Assembly: GCA_963721645.1 (NCBI GenBank)
Contig: CAVRJK010000002.1
Coordinates: 1,054,001 to 1,118,000, forward strand
Length of the DNA stretch: 64,000 bases
Source: JALZKA01 sp963721645
GTDB taxonomy: Bacteria > Actinomycetota > Thermoleophilia > Solirubrobacterales > 70-9
Reading direction: 5' to 3'
In this document: positions 33,879 to 42,335 of the stretch, piece after piece
How the letters are laid out: every line of letters begins with the position of its first letter
Numbering within the stretch: position 1 is the stretch's first letter
The notes under the pieces: model-generated
The model's database searches: none
Told to the model about the DNA's origin: nothing
What the model saw: the letters and a program-made list of their open reading frames with translations, nothing else
Translations under genes and position numbers: made by a program

Positions 33879-34798
33879 CTGCGGCGGCGAAGGTTAGCGG
33901 GCGCGGCAGGCTCGGGTCCGCGGAAGGCGGCGCACATCTCACGCGCCTCGTCCACGTCGCGATGCATCTGGGCGATCAGATCCTCGACGGACGGAAAGCG
34001 CTTCTCACCTCGCAGGCGGGCGATGAAGGCGAGACGAAGGTTCTTTCCGTAAAGGTCGCCCTCGTAGTCGATGAGATGCGGCTCCACCAGGACACCTCGC
34101 CCCGTTTCGAACATCGGCCGCACGCCAACGTGGATAGCGGCCGGGTGTCCGTCGGCGAACCCCGCATAGACGCCGTGTCCCGGGCAGACGAGGTCGTCGT
34201 CGGGAACGATGTTCGCGGTTGGAAAGCCGAGCTCGCGGCCGCGCTGGTCGCCCTTCACGACCTCGCCCTCCAAGAGGAACGGAGCCCCGAGCCCATGCAT
34301 CGCGCCCTCGACGTCGCCTGCAAGCACGAGGGCCCGGATGCGCGTGGAGGAGATCGTCTCGCCGTCGGCCTCAACGAGAGGAACGATCCGCGTTTCGAAC
34401 TCGCTGCGCTCGGACAGCATCTGCGGCGTTCCCTTGGCCTTGGCGCCGAACCGGAAGTTCTCGCCGATCGAGACCTGCGTCGCCCCCAACTGAGCGATCA
34501 GGATTTCGTCGACGAAATCCTCGGCGGTGATCCTCGAGAAGGCTTCGTCGAAGGGGATCACGACCAGCTCGGAGACGCCCAGGCCTGCGATCACGTCGCG
34601 CTTGGCACCGAACCCCATGATCAGTTTCGGCGCGGCCTCGGGATGAATGATCCTCACGGGATGCGGCTCGAACGTGAGCACCGTGTCCGCTCCGTCGATG
34701 ACCTTTCGGTGGCCCACGTGGACGCCGTCGAAGGTGCCGATCGCAACCCTGCGCGGCCGGGGACCTACATCGGGTAGCTGGGTCACTTCCATCGTCAT
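33875..34798 (-). CDS. ribF: Bifunctional riboflavin kinase/FAD synthetase
   Basis: Makes FMN and FAD. The N-terminal nucleotidyltransferase domain has GTFDGVHVGH at 21-30; the C-terminal flavokinase carries GRELGFPTANI and the HLIDYEGDLYGK segment. The stretch between the HxGH motif and FEPHPVR is about 15-20 residues shorter than in E. coli RibF, a compaction of the first helix region. 307 residues. The ATG overlaps the true truB stop (ATGA). Confidence 0.95.
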   Translation of the reverse strand: MTMEVTQLPDVGPRPRRVAIGTFDGVHVGHRKVIDGADTVLTFEPHPVRIIHPEAAPKLIMGFGAKRDVIAGLGVSELVVIPFDEAFSRITAEDFVDEILIAQLGATQVSIGENFRFGAKAKGTPQMLSERSEFETRIVPLVEADGETISSTRIRALVLAGDVEGAMHGLGAPFLLEGEVVKGDQRGRELGFPTANIVPDDDLVCPGHGVYAGFADGHPAAIHVGVRPMFETGRGVLVEPHLIDYEGDLYGKNLRLAFIARLRGEKRFPSVEDLIAQMHRDVDEAREMCAAFRGPEPAAPANLRRRR

Positions 34799-35476
34799 GG
34801 CCGCCTAACTCTCGCAGCCTCGAAGCTATTTGCGCGCGCCAGGGCATCCGCAAGCGGCATCGCGCCCACATCTTCGGCCTCGTCTGCCTCGAACGGGCCG
34901 ATTGCGGTACGCCGGAGCTCCTCGCAATAACCGTCGCCGAGATCGGCGATCAGGCTTCGCACATAGGTGCCTGATGAGCACTCGATCTCGTACTCCGCCC
35001 GAGTCTCCTTCGCGGCAGAGCTCCTCGAACCGGTGCACGGTCACGATCCGCTCGGGCATCTCGACCTGCTCGCCCCGGCGGGCCCGCTTGTAAGCACGCT
35101 CACCGCCCACCTTGACGGCCGAGTAGGCAGGTGGGCGCTGTCGGATCTCGCCGGTTGGAAGCTGGACATCGGTGGGCGGCAACTTGCCCGTCTGCGTGAT
35201 CTCGCCGTCGCGATCAGCGGTGGTCGACGTGGCTCCGAAGCGTGCGACGACCCGATAGGTCTTGCGAAGCGCCATGAACCGCGCCTGCTCGCGCGTCGCC
35301 TCCCGACCCACGAGGACGATCAGAAGGCCCGTAGCAAACGGATCGAGTGTCCCCGCATGACCAACCCGCTTGACGCCGTGCTCGCGCCGTGCGCGCGCCA
35401 CGATGTCGTGCGAGGTCGGGCCTGACGGCTTGTCGGCGAGCACGACGAGGCCCGTGCCACGGAGCTCGTCAGTCAA
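34795..35476 (-). CDS. truB: tRNA pseudouridine(55) synthase TruB, reading frame broken
   Basis: Makes pseudouridine 55 in the T-loop. From a TTG start at 35476 (overlapping the nrnA end) the frame gives VVLADKPSGPTSHD and the catalytic GHAGTLDPFATGLL, then loses family resemblance after HRFEELCRE. In another frame the expected C-terminus continues (YEIECSSGTYVRSLIADLGD, then ELRRTAIGPFEADE) and ends with a TGA overlapping the ribF ATG by 4 bp. So one base has been gained, or two lost, near 35000-35020. In the shifted frame the ORF runs to 34826. Either an assembly error or a recent null mutation. Confidence 0.9.
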
Positions 35477-36470
35477 GCTGCTTTGCGACCTCTGTCCGGA
35501 CGAACTCGATGATCTCGGGATAGGGCATGTCGGTGCCGAATCCCGCCGCACGCTTATGCCCTCCCCCACCCTGCTCACGGGCGATGATCGAAACATCGAC
35601 GGAGCCGTCGGAGGATCGGAGGCTCACTTTGCGTGCAACGCGACCACCGTCGGGCTTGTCGCGGATGACGCCGGCAACGATCGTGCCGTCGAGTGCGCGC
35701 ACGTTGTCGATGATGCCCTCGGTGAGGTGCTCCGACGCGCCCGTGGCCTCGTAATCGTCGTTCGACACATAGGTGAGTGCAAGCCGGTCGGAGTCGAACC
35801 GATCGATGTTTCCGATCGCGCGTGCGACGAGCTTTGCCTTTTCGATCGGGACCCGCTCGTACAGACGACGGTAGATGTCGTCGACGCTCACGCCCGCCTC
35901 GATCAGCTCCGCGGCCATCCGGTGGGAGTCCGGATCGGTGTTCTCGTACATGAACTTGCCGGTGTCGGTGATGAGCCCGACATAGAGGGCCGTCGCGATC
36001 TCCGGGGTGAGGTCAGCGCCAACGACCTTTGCCAGGCGCCAGACGATCTCGGCGGTGGACGAAGCGTTCATGTCCACGTGGTTGACCCCGCCGAACATCG
36101 TGTTGTCGTGGTGGTGGTCGATGTTGATGATGTCGGTGCCGTCCTGCTGGAGGAAGTCGACCGGCATTCGATCGATGTTGCCGCAGTCCAGGAAGAGGAG
36201 GGTGCGCTCCACGACGTCGGCCGGTGCCTCGTGGAAGACGTCGGTGAGGGGCAGGAATCGGTACTCGAGGGGAAGCGGGAACTCCTTGGCGTCGAGGAAC
36301 ATCACGGAGTCCTTGCCGAGTTGGCCCAGGATGCGGTGCATCGCGAGCAGCGATCCCAGCGCGTCGCCATCGGGCCCCTCGTGGGTCGTCAGAAGGAAGC
36401 GGTCGCGCTCGGCGATCGCCGCGGCAACTGACTCGAGGTCGGCGCTCACCTTCTCCGCCTGAGCACTCAT
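35469..36470 (-). CDS. nrnA: DHH-family nanoRNase/pAp phosphatase NrnA
   Basis: Degrades 2-5-mer RNAs and dephosphorylates pAp. DHH-domain metal ligands are visible: H30 and D34/D36 (THEGPDGDALGS), D95 and the D118-H-H motif. The C-terminal DHHA1 domain has GGGGHKRAAGF. 333 residues. The ATG overlaps the rbfA stop by 4 bp; rbfA-nrnA-truB is a conserved Gram-positive order. Confidence 0.95.
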   Translation of the reverse strand: MSAQAEKVSADLESVAAAIAERDRFLLTTHEGPDGDALGSLLAMHRILGQLGKDSVMFLDAKEFPLPLEYRFLPLTDVFHEAPADVVERTLLFLDCGNIDRMPVDFLQQDGTDIINIDHHHDNTMFGGVNHVDMNASSTAEIVWRLAKVVGADLTPEIATALYVGLITDTGKFMYENTDPDSHRMAAELIEAGVSVDDIYRRLYERVPIEKAKLVARAIGNIDRFDSDRLALTYVSNDDYEATGASEHLTEGIIDNVRALDGTIVAGVIRDKPDGGRVARKVSLRSSDGSVDVSIIAREQGGGGHKRAAGFGTDMPYPEIIEFVRTEVAKQLD

Positions 36471-36799
36471 TCGTCGAGTAGGCGCTGGAGCCGCTCCGTG
36501 CGCTCCGGCATGTCGTCGTAGTGGAAGGTGAGCGTCGGCGTGCGTTTCATGTGCGTCTGGGAGGCGATCGCCGACTGGAGGACTCCGTGCGCAGAGGCAA
36601 GCGCCTTGAGAGTCGACTCCTTCTCGTCCTCGGATCCGAGCACGGAGACGAACACTCTCGCGGAGCGAAGGTCAGGGCTGGTCTCAACGGCGGTAATCGT
36701 CACGAATCCGATCCTTGGATCCTCGAGCTCGGTCGAGATCGACTCTCCGAGCACCTCGCGAATCACGCCGTTGACACGTCTCATCCGGTCCGTGGCCAT
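36467..36799 (-). CDS. rbfA: 30S ribosome-binding factor RbfA
   Basis: Ribosome maturation factor of 110 residues with a single KH-like domain: EDPRIGFVTITAVETSPDL (residues 23-41) and VFVSVLG are diagnostic. ATG at 36799. A 117-bp gap separates it from infB; the small DUF503/YlxP gene often found between infB and rbfA is absent. Confidence 0.95.
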   Translation of the reverse strand: MATDRMRRVNGVIREVLGESISTELEDPRIGFVTITAVETSPDLRSARVFVSVLGSEDEKESTLKALASAHGVLQSAIASQTHMKRTPTLTFHYDDMPERTERLQRLLDE

Positions 36800-36874
36800 G
36801 GCCGGCTGAGCATATAGGCGAGCCGGTCGACAATCAGGCTCGAGGCACGACCGTGATCGACGAATGTGTCTTTA

Positions 36875-36890
36875 CCTCCATCGATGGAGG
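36875..36890. other. 16-bp perfect palindrome between infB and rbfA
   Basis: CCTCCATCGATGGAGG forms a six-pair stem with a TCGA loop 26 bp past the infB stop, without a U-run. Probably an intercistronic mRNA structure; its GGAGG is not followed by a convincing start codon. Confidence 0.4.
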
Positions 36891-36916
36891 GCGATCTCCC
36901 ATACGTCGAGTCGGCG

Positions 36917-39169
36917 CTACGAGTTGAGCGTCTGCTCAACCTGGCGCGTCGCGAAGACCTCGAGGACGTCATCGACCTTCACGTCGGCGAAGCCCTCGAG
37001 CACGATTCCGCACTCCTGGCCGTCGGGTACTTCCTGAACGTCGTCTGAGAAGCGACGGAGCGAGCCGATGCGTCCGGTCCAGGCGACCGTGCCGTCGCGC
37101 ACCAGCCGGACATCGGCGCCGCGGCGCACGATGCCGTCGGTGACCTCGCAGCCGGCGATCATGCCGACCTTCGAGGCCCGGAAGGTCTGCTTGACCTCTG
37201 CTTGCCCCAGGATGTCCTCAACCTCGACTGAGTCGAGCATGCCCTCCATGGCGGCACGGAGCTCCTCGGTCACCTTGTAGATGACGGAGTAGGAGCGGAT
37301 CTCCACGCCCTCCGATTCGGCGGCGCGGCGCGCGTCGACGAGCGGGCGGACGTTGAAGCCGATGATGATCGCTTCAGAAGCCGAGGCGAGCATGACGTCA
37401 GACTCATTGATCCCGCCGGCCGCCGCACGGATGACGTTGATCCGCACCTGCTCCTGCGGAACCTTGGCAAGCTCGTCCATGAGCGCCTCGAGCGAGCCGG
37501 ACACATCGGCCTTGAGGACGATGTTGAGCTCCTTGATGACGCCTTCCTGCGCCTTGGCGAAGACCTCGTCAAGCGTGAGCTTTCGGGTGCCGCGGCGCGC
37601 TATGGCCTCGGTCTTCAAGCGGTGTGCGCGCTCTCCGGCGAGTTGGCGGGCACGGCGGTCGTTGTCGACGACCTCGACCCTTTCCCCTGCCTCGCAGACT
37701 CCGTCGAATCCGAGGACCTCGACCGGATCGCCGGGACCGGCGGTCTCGACCCGCTCGCCCGTGTGGCTGAGCATCGCCCGCACCTTGCCCCACTGGGCGC
37801 CGGCGACAACCGATTCGCCGATGCGAAGCGTTCCGCGCTGCACGAGGAGCGTGACAACCGGGCCACGGCCCGGATCGAGATGGGACTCGATGACCGAGCC
37901 GGATGCCTCGGCGTCGGGATTCGCGCGGAGCTCCTCGACTTCGGCGACCAAAAGGATGCTCTCCAGGAGCTCGTCCAGCCCGGTCTTGGCCTTGGCTGAG
38001 ACGTTGTTGAAGATGGTGTCGCCGCCCCAGTCCTCTGGCTGGAGGTCGAGGTTGGCGAGCTCGCCCTTGACCTTGTCGACGTTGGCCGCTTCGAGGTCGA
38101 TCTTGTTGACCGCGACGATGATCGGAACGTCGGCTGCGCGGGCGTGGTCGATCGCCTCGACGGTTTGCGGCATGACGCCGTCGTCCGCGGCAACGACGAC
38201 CACGACGATGTCTGTGACGTCCGCGCCGCGGGCGCGCATGGCGGTGAACGCCGCGTGGCCGGGCGTATCGATGAAGCTGATCGTCTTGTCGCCGGAATGG
38301 ACCTGATAGGCGCCGATGTGCTGCGTGATGCCTCCGGCTTCGCCGGCCACCACCTCCGTCTCGCGGATGGCGTCCAGAAGCGAAGTCTTGCCGTGGTCGA
38401 CGTGGCCCATGATCGTGACGACCGGCGGGCGACCCTTCAGCTCGGCGTCCGAGTCCTCGAAGACGATCTCCTCGGCCTCTTCCTCGGCGGCGCTCACCAT
38501 CTCGGCCTTGCGATCGAGCGCTTCGGCCAGGACGACCACCGTTTCGTCCGGGAGGGTCTGGGTCAGCGTCGCCATCTCGCCGAGCTTCATCAGCGTCTTG
38601 ATGACCTCAGCGCTCGAGAGCCCAAGCGTCTCTGCGACCTCCTTGACGGTCGCTCCCGACGGGATCTTGATGACCGGGATCTCGGTCTCGACCGGCGCCG
38701 CTACCGGTGGTTCTTCAAGAAGCGGTCGGCGGCGACGGCCTCCGCGGCGGCGCGGAGGGCGCTGCGGGGGCGGTGGCCCCATCGAGTCGCGACGCGATGC
38801 CTGGGAGTCGATTACCACCCGGCGGCGCTTGCCGCCCGCTGCGCCTGGAGCAGCCGGGGATGCGCCGTCTGCAACCGGGCGGACGGGGCGAACCGGCTGG
38901 GCGGCTGCGCCGTCGGAAGGAGGCTCCGGGGTCGGAGCGGCGTCGGCCTTCGCGTCGGCCTTTTCGGCCGGAGCCGCCTTGGGCTCGGCCTTGGCTGCGG
39001 GCGGATCCGGAGCCGTCGAGCCGCCGTCGAGGACCTTTGCGGCTGCGGCCACGTCGACGCTCGACGCGGCGACCTTGACCTCGATGCCGGCTGCCTGGAG
39101 CTTCGCGATGACTTCCTTCGAAGTCAGGTCGCGCTCCTTGGCGATCTCGTGGACCCGCTTCTTGGCCAT
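36917..39169 (-). CDS. infB: Translation initiation factor IF-2
   Basis: GTPase that positions fMet-tRNA on the 30S subunit. Two IF2_N modules (about residues 1-45 and 165-215) flank an alanine/proline/arginine-rich linker. The G domain begins with GHVDHGKT at 255-262 and continues with the G2/G3 elements (AGGITQHIGAY; IDTPGHAAF) and NKIDL. Domains II-IV complete 750 residues. Its ATG shares a base with the nusA stop (TGATG); the ylxR gene often found here is absent. Confidence 0.97.
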   Translation of the reverse strand: MAKKRVHEIAKERDLTSKEVIAKLQAAGIEVKVAASSVDVAAAAKVLDGGSTAPDPPAAKAEPKAAPAEKADAKADAAPTPEPPSDGAAAQPVRPVRPVADGASPAAPGAAGGKRRRVVIDSQASRRDSMGPPPPQRPPRRRGGRRRRPLLEEPPVAAPVETEIPVIKIPSGATVKEVAETLGLSSAEVIKTLMKLGEMATLTQTLPDETVVVLAEALDRKAEMVSAAEEEAEEIVFEDSDAELKGRPPVVTIMGHVDHGKTSLLDAIRETEVVAGEAGGITQHIGAYQVHSGDKTISFIDTPGHAAFTAMRARGADVTDIVVVVVAADDGVMPQTVEAIDHARAADVPIIVAVNKIDLEAANVDKVKGELANLDLQPEDWGGDTIFNNVSAKAKTGLDELLESILLVAEVEELRANPDAEASGSVIESHLDPGRGPVVTLLVQRGTLRIGESVVAGAQWGKVRAMLSHTGERVETAGPGDPVEVLGFDGVCEAGERVEVVDNDRRARQLAGERAHRLKTEAIARRGTRKLTLDEVFAKAQEGVIKELNIVLKADVSGSLEALMDELAKVPQEQVRINVIRAAAGGINESDVMLASASEAIIIGFNVRPLVDARRAAESEGVEIRSYSVIYKVTEELRAAMEGMLDSVEVEDILGQAEVKQTFRASKVGMIAGCEVTDGIVRRGADVRLVRDGTVAWTGRIGSLRRFSDDVQEVPDGQECGIVLEGFADVKVDDVLEVFATRQVEQTLNS

Positions 39170-40944
39170 CAGCTGGGTGCGTCCTCCTCTGCGTCGGAGG
39201 ATTCAGGTGCCTCATCGACCTCGACGGGGTCGGGATCATCGGCTGCCTCTTCGGCGGGGGCCTCTTCGGCAGCCTCTTCAAGCGCCTCTTCCGAGCCGGG
39301 TGCCTCGGCGATCTCCGCCTCTTCGGCCTCTTCGGCTGCGGCGGGCTCGTCTTCCGCGGCAGCTGGCTCAGGGTCGCCGGCGGGCTCTTCAGCGGGCACT
39401 TCCGCCTCCTCTTCGGCGGGCACTTCCGCCTCCTCCTCAGCGGGCGTTTCCTCGCCGGCCCCTTCGGCCGCTTCCTCTACGGCCTCTTCTGAGCCGGGCG
39501 CTTCCGCGATCTCGGCGTCGTCGGCCGCAGGCTCTTCAGCTGCCGCGGGCTCGGGCTCGGGCTCGGGCTCGACAAATTCGGCTTCAGCCTTTGCGACGAT
39601 CTCGGCGACCTGGGAGTCGTCTGCGTCAGGGTCCGCCAGAACCTGAACCTCCTCGTCGGCGAGCGGCTCCAGGATGGCGACCTTGTTCGTGCCGAAGCGG
39701 GTCAGCGACTGGTGCTGGGGCAGTCCGCAGTAGCGCGAGCCTGCGAGCGATGCGTTCGGGCAGCGGCGGCCCGTCGACGTGATCGCGCCGCAGCGGCCGT
39801 CGTCGGCTTCGCCTTCGCCCTCGATATCGCCGGCGTCTTCTTGCGCGAAGTCGGTCTCGGACTTGATGTCGACCTTCCAACCGGTCAGCTTGGCGGCCAG
39901 TCTTGCGTTCTGACCCTCGCGACCGATCGCCAGCGACAACTGATCGTCGGGGACGATCACGGTCGCTTCCTTGGTCTCGTCGTCGACGATGACCTCACGC
40001 ACGCGAGCGGGCGAAAGCGCCTTGGCCACAAACCGGGCCGGCTCGTCGTTGTGGGGGATGATGTCGATCTTCTCGCCACGAAGTTCCGAGACGACCATGC
40101 GGACGCGCGAGCCTCGGGGCCCGACGCATGCGCCAACGGGATCGACGCCATCCGCGTGTGAGATGACCGCGATCTTCGAGCGGAACCCGGGTTCGCGTGC
40201 GACGCCCACGATCTCGACGAGGTCATCGGCGATCTCGGGAACCTCCAGTTCAAAGAGCTCCTTGATCAGCTCCGGGCTGCGGCGCGAGACGACGATCGAG
40301 GGACCCTTGCCCTCGGCCGAGACGTCCGTGATGACGGCCTTCACGCGCATGCCGTGGTCGTAGCGCTCGTTCCAGACCTGTTCGGAGCGCGGAAGCAGGG
40401 CTTCGACGCGCTCCCGGAGCTGGACCAGGGTGTAGCGGTTGTCCGACTGCTGGATGATCCCGGTGACCAGCTCGCCGACACGGTCCTGGTACTCGTCGAA
40501 CATGATCTGGCGCTCGGCCTCACGGACGCGCTGGAGCATCACCTGCTTGAAGGTCTGGGCTGCGATCCGACCGAGATCGTCGGCAAAGTCGCCGGGGGTG
40601 ACGTCCCGGGTCTTGATCTGGTCCTCGTAGGGAGCGAGCAGCTCGGGGTCGAGCTCGGGCTCCTCGGGCTCGCGCATCTCCCCCGTCTCGGGATCGATCG
40701 TCGGCTCTTGCTTCTCGGCGACCTGAGCGAGAAGCTTTTCCTCGAGCTCCGGCGGCAGGATCAACTCGAAGACCTTGAAGTCGGCCGTCTCGTGGTCGAT
40801 CTCGGCTCGCGCGTAACGGGCCGAGTCGGGCTTCTTCCTATAGGCAGAGAGAAGGGCGTCCTCGAGCGCCGACATGAGCACGTCGGAGTCGATCCCCTTC
40901 TCGTCGGCGAGCTCCTTGATCGCGTCAATCACTTCCCGGCTCAC
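39169..40944 (-). CDS. nusA: Transcription factor NusA with a C-terminal zinc-knuckle and acidic tail
   Basis: Elongation, pausing and antitermination factor. The N-terminal RNAP-binding domain spans about 1-150, S1 about 155-225 and the two KH domains about 230-362 (GACVGPRGSRVRMVVSEL; AIGREGQNARLAAKL). Beyond the usual end come C385, C395, C406 and H411 in an RC-x-A-x-T-x3-G-x2-C pattern like the small DUF5763-type zinc motif, then about 150 residues of Glu/Ala/Pro-rich sequence with repeats (EIAEAPGSEEA twice, AEVPAEEE). Total 591 residues against ~350-500 usual. The GTG start overlaps the rimP stop. Confidence 0.95.
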   Translation of the reverse strand: MSREVIDAIKELADEKGIDSDVLMSALEDALLSAYRKKPDSARYARAEIDHETADFKVFELILPPELEEKLLAQVAEKQEPTIDPETGEMREPEEPELDPELLAPYEDQIKTRDVTPGDFADDLGRIAAQTFKQVMLQRVREAERQIMFDEYQDRVGELVTGIIQQSDNRYTLVQLRERVEALLPRSEQVWNERYDHGMRVKAVITDVSAEGKGPSIVVSRRSPELIKELFELEVPEIADDLVEIVGVAREPGFRSKIAVISHADGVDPVGACVGPRGSRVRMVVSELRGEKIDIIPHNDEPARFVAKALSPARVREVIVDDETKEATVIVPDDQLSLAIGREGQNARLAAKLTGWKVDIKSETDFAQEDAGDIEGEGEADDGRCGAITSTGRRCPNASLAGSRYCGLPQHQSLTRFGTNKVAILEPLADEEVQVLADPDADDSQVAEIVAKAEAEFVEPEPEPEPAAAEEPAADDAEIAEAPGSEEAVEEAAEGAGEETPAEEEAEVPAEEEAEVPAEEPAGDPEPAAAEDEPAAAEEAEEAEIAEAPGSEEALEEAAEEAPAEEAADDPDPVEVDEAPESSDAEEDAPS

Positions 40945-41387
40945 GATTCACCTCCGAAGTCAAGTTCTGGAATCAAGTTCGACCGTTCAACGCCCGCAAA
41001 CGGAATGCGTACGAGGTTCCCATCCCCCGCGACGGTGACGCTTTCGTCATCCGCCCCGGCCAGGGTGCCCTTGAAGTTGCGTTGACCCTCGATGGCCTCG
41101 CGCGTCTTCACGCGGACCTTGCGCCCCAAGAAGCGCCGGAAATGCTCCGGCTTCGTCAGCGGGCGGTCGACGCCGGGTGAAGAGACCTCGAGCGAGTAGT
41201 CCACGTTCAGATCGCGGAGCTCACGGGTGACCGACTCGCACAGCGCGAGATCGACCCCCCCGGGCTTGTCGATGAAGAGACGGATGGTGCCGGCAGACGG
41301 GCGCTCGAGCGCAACGAGCTCAACCTCGGGATCGAACTCCCGGATGCGCTCTTCGATTGTTTCGCTCAGCTTGTCTTGCGTACCCAT
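40941..41387 (-). CDS. rimP: Ribosome maturation factor RimP
   Basis: Assists 30S assembly. 148 residues from ATG 41387, with the family core DYSLEVSSPGVDRPLTKPEHF (quoted in part: LEVSSPGVDRPL) and a C-terminal SH3-like half (GTLAGADDESVTVAG). The longer open frame upstream runs through the leader hairpin and is not coding. First gene of the long rimP-nusA-infB operon; it overlaps nusA by 4 bp (GTGA). Confidence 0.95.
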   Translation of the reverse strand: MGTQDKLSETIEERIREFDPEVELVALERPSAGTIRLFIDKPGGVDLALCESVTRELRDLNVDYSLEVSSPGVDRPLTKPEHFRRFLGRKVRVKTREAIEGQRNFKGTLAGADDESVTVAGDGNLVRIPFAGVERSNLIPELDFGGES

Positions 41388-41433
41388 GTGTCTCTCTCGT
41401 CGGTTTTCGGCCTCTCCGCAACCCGGTTCAGGC

Positions 41434-41461
41434 CAAAAAATAAGGTGGGCCCGGGCCCACC
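41434..41461 (-). terminator. Intrinsic terminator in the rimP-nusA leader
   Basis: GGTGGGCCCGGGCCCACC is an 18-bp perfect palindrome followed on the minus strand by TTATTTTTT, a textbook terminator. It lies 81 bp beyond the dtd stop and 47 bp before the rimP ATG. Because a -10 element lies between dtd and the hairpin, it probably acts both as the dtd-operon terminator and as a leader attenuator for rimP-nusA. Confidence 0.85.
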
Positions 41462-41494
41462 TCGACAGGGTTCGGGTACGTAAGAGGTGCAACG

Positions 41495-41500
41495 AGTATA
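41495..41500 (-). promoter_or_regulatory. -10 element of the rimP-nusA operon
   Basis: TATACT on the minus strand, five of six matches to TATAAT, upstream of the leader terminator. Upstream sequence does not show a clear -35 at 17 bp. Transcription would start near 41488, giving a ~100-base leader that includes the terminator. Confidence 0.5.
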
Positions 41501-41541
41501 GCCGCGCTCAGCCAGTCGACACGCCTGATTTGCAGCGCGGT

Positions 41542-41958
41542 TTACGCCTCCAGAAGGAGCGTGACGGGGCCGTCGTTGACGAGTTCGACAGCCATGTGCG
41601 CACCGAACACGCCACCCTTCGCGCCGATGCGCCGACGGAAGCGTTCGTAGAGCGGCTCGGCGTCTTCGGGCCTCGCCGCGGCCATATAGCTGGGCCGGTT
41701 TCCCTTCCGTGTGTCGGCGATCAGTGTGAACTGGCTGACGCAGAGGACCTCGCGATCTCCGAGGGGTTCGTTCATCCGCCCCTCGGCATCTTCGAAGATC
41801 CGCAGGGCTCGCACCTTGTCTGCGAGCCGGTCCGCCATGTCCTCGCTGTCGCCGCCGGCGACGCCCAGGAGCACCAGCAAACCGGGACCGACCGCGGAGA
41901 CCTCGGCGCCGTCGACCGTCACCCGGGCAGACGAAACTCGCTGTACGAGCGCCTTCAC
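41542..41958 (-). CDS. dtd: D-aminoacyl-tRNA deacylase
   Basis: Removes D-amino acids from mischarged tRNA. At 138 residues it has full length: KALVQRVSSARVTVDG at the start, SQFTLIADTRKGNRPS and the GPVTLLLEA end with the Gly-cisPro-bearing strand region upstream. GTG at 41958 is chosen because VKALVQRV is the conserved start. Last gene of the mihF-gmk-rpoZ-coaBC operon. Confidence 0.96.
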   Translation of the reverse strand: MKALVQRVSSARVTVDGAEVSAVGPGLLVLLGVAGGDSEDMADRLADKVRALRIFEDAEGRMNEPLGDREVLCVSQFTLIADTRKGNRPSYMAAARPEDAEPLYERFRRRIGAKGGVFGAHMAVELVNDGPVTLLLEA

Positions 41959-41969
41959 CGGGTTCGGAC

Positions 41970-42335
41970 CTAAGCCGCGCGCCGCGCGCGGTCGCGATAG
42001 AGCCGGTAATCGCGGCGCTGAGGCTGCAGATTCGAGGCCAGCGCGAGATGATGACGAGCCCGCGTGGTCTCGCCGGTCATGGTGAGCGCCCGGCCGAGGC
42101 AAAAGTGGGCAAAATCGTTAACGGGAGCCGACTCGACGACTGCCTCGAACTCGGCCGCTGCCTCCGGGAACTGGCGGTTCCGAAAGTACGCCCGCCCTAG
42201 CGCCTCGCGCACGGAGGTCTTCCCCGGCGCCCGGCGGGCCGCCTCCGCCAAGGGCTCGGTTGCCTCCGCGAACGATCCGTCTTCGAGCAACTCCAACCCC
42301 TTGCGATACAGGGTGTAAGTGGAGTCTGCGTTCAC
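41970..42335 (-). CDS. Tetratricopeptide repeat protein
   Basis: 121 residues made of about three TPR-like helix pairs (for example LYRKGLELLEDGSFAEATEPL; ALGRAYFRNRQFPEAAAEFEAVV, quoted in part: AYFRNRQFPEAAAEF). The GTG start overlaps the coaBC stop by 4 bp. No signal peptide or membrane segment, so a cytoplasmic scaffold role is likely; partner unknown. Confidence 0.85.
   Translation of the reverse strand: MNADSTYTLYRKGLELLEDGSFAEATEPLAEAARRAPGKTSVREALGRAYFRNRQFPEAAAEFEAVVESAPVNDFAHFCLGRALTMTGETTRARHHLALASNLQPQRRDYRLYRDRARRAA

Noticed and set aside
39250..39600. Repeated GCC/TCG-rich DNA as a mobile or recombinogenic repeat
   Set aside because: The repetition is explained by the Glu/Ala/Pro-rich tail of NusA in a single frame.
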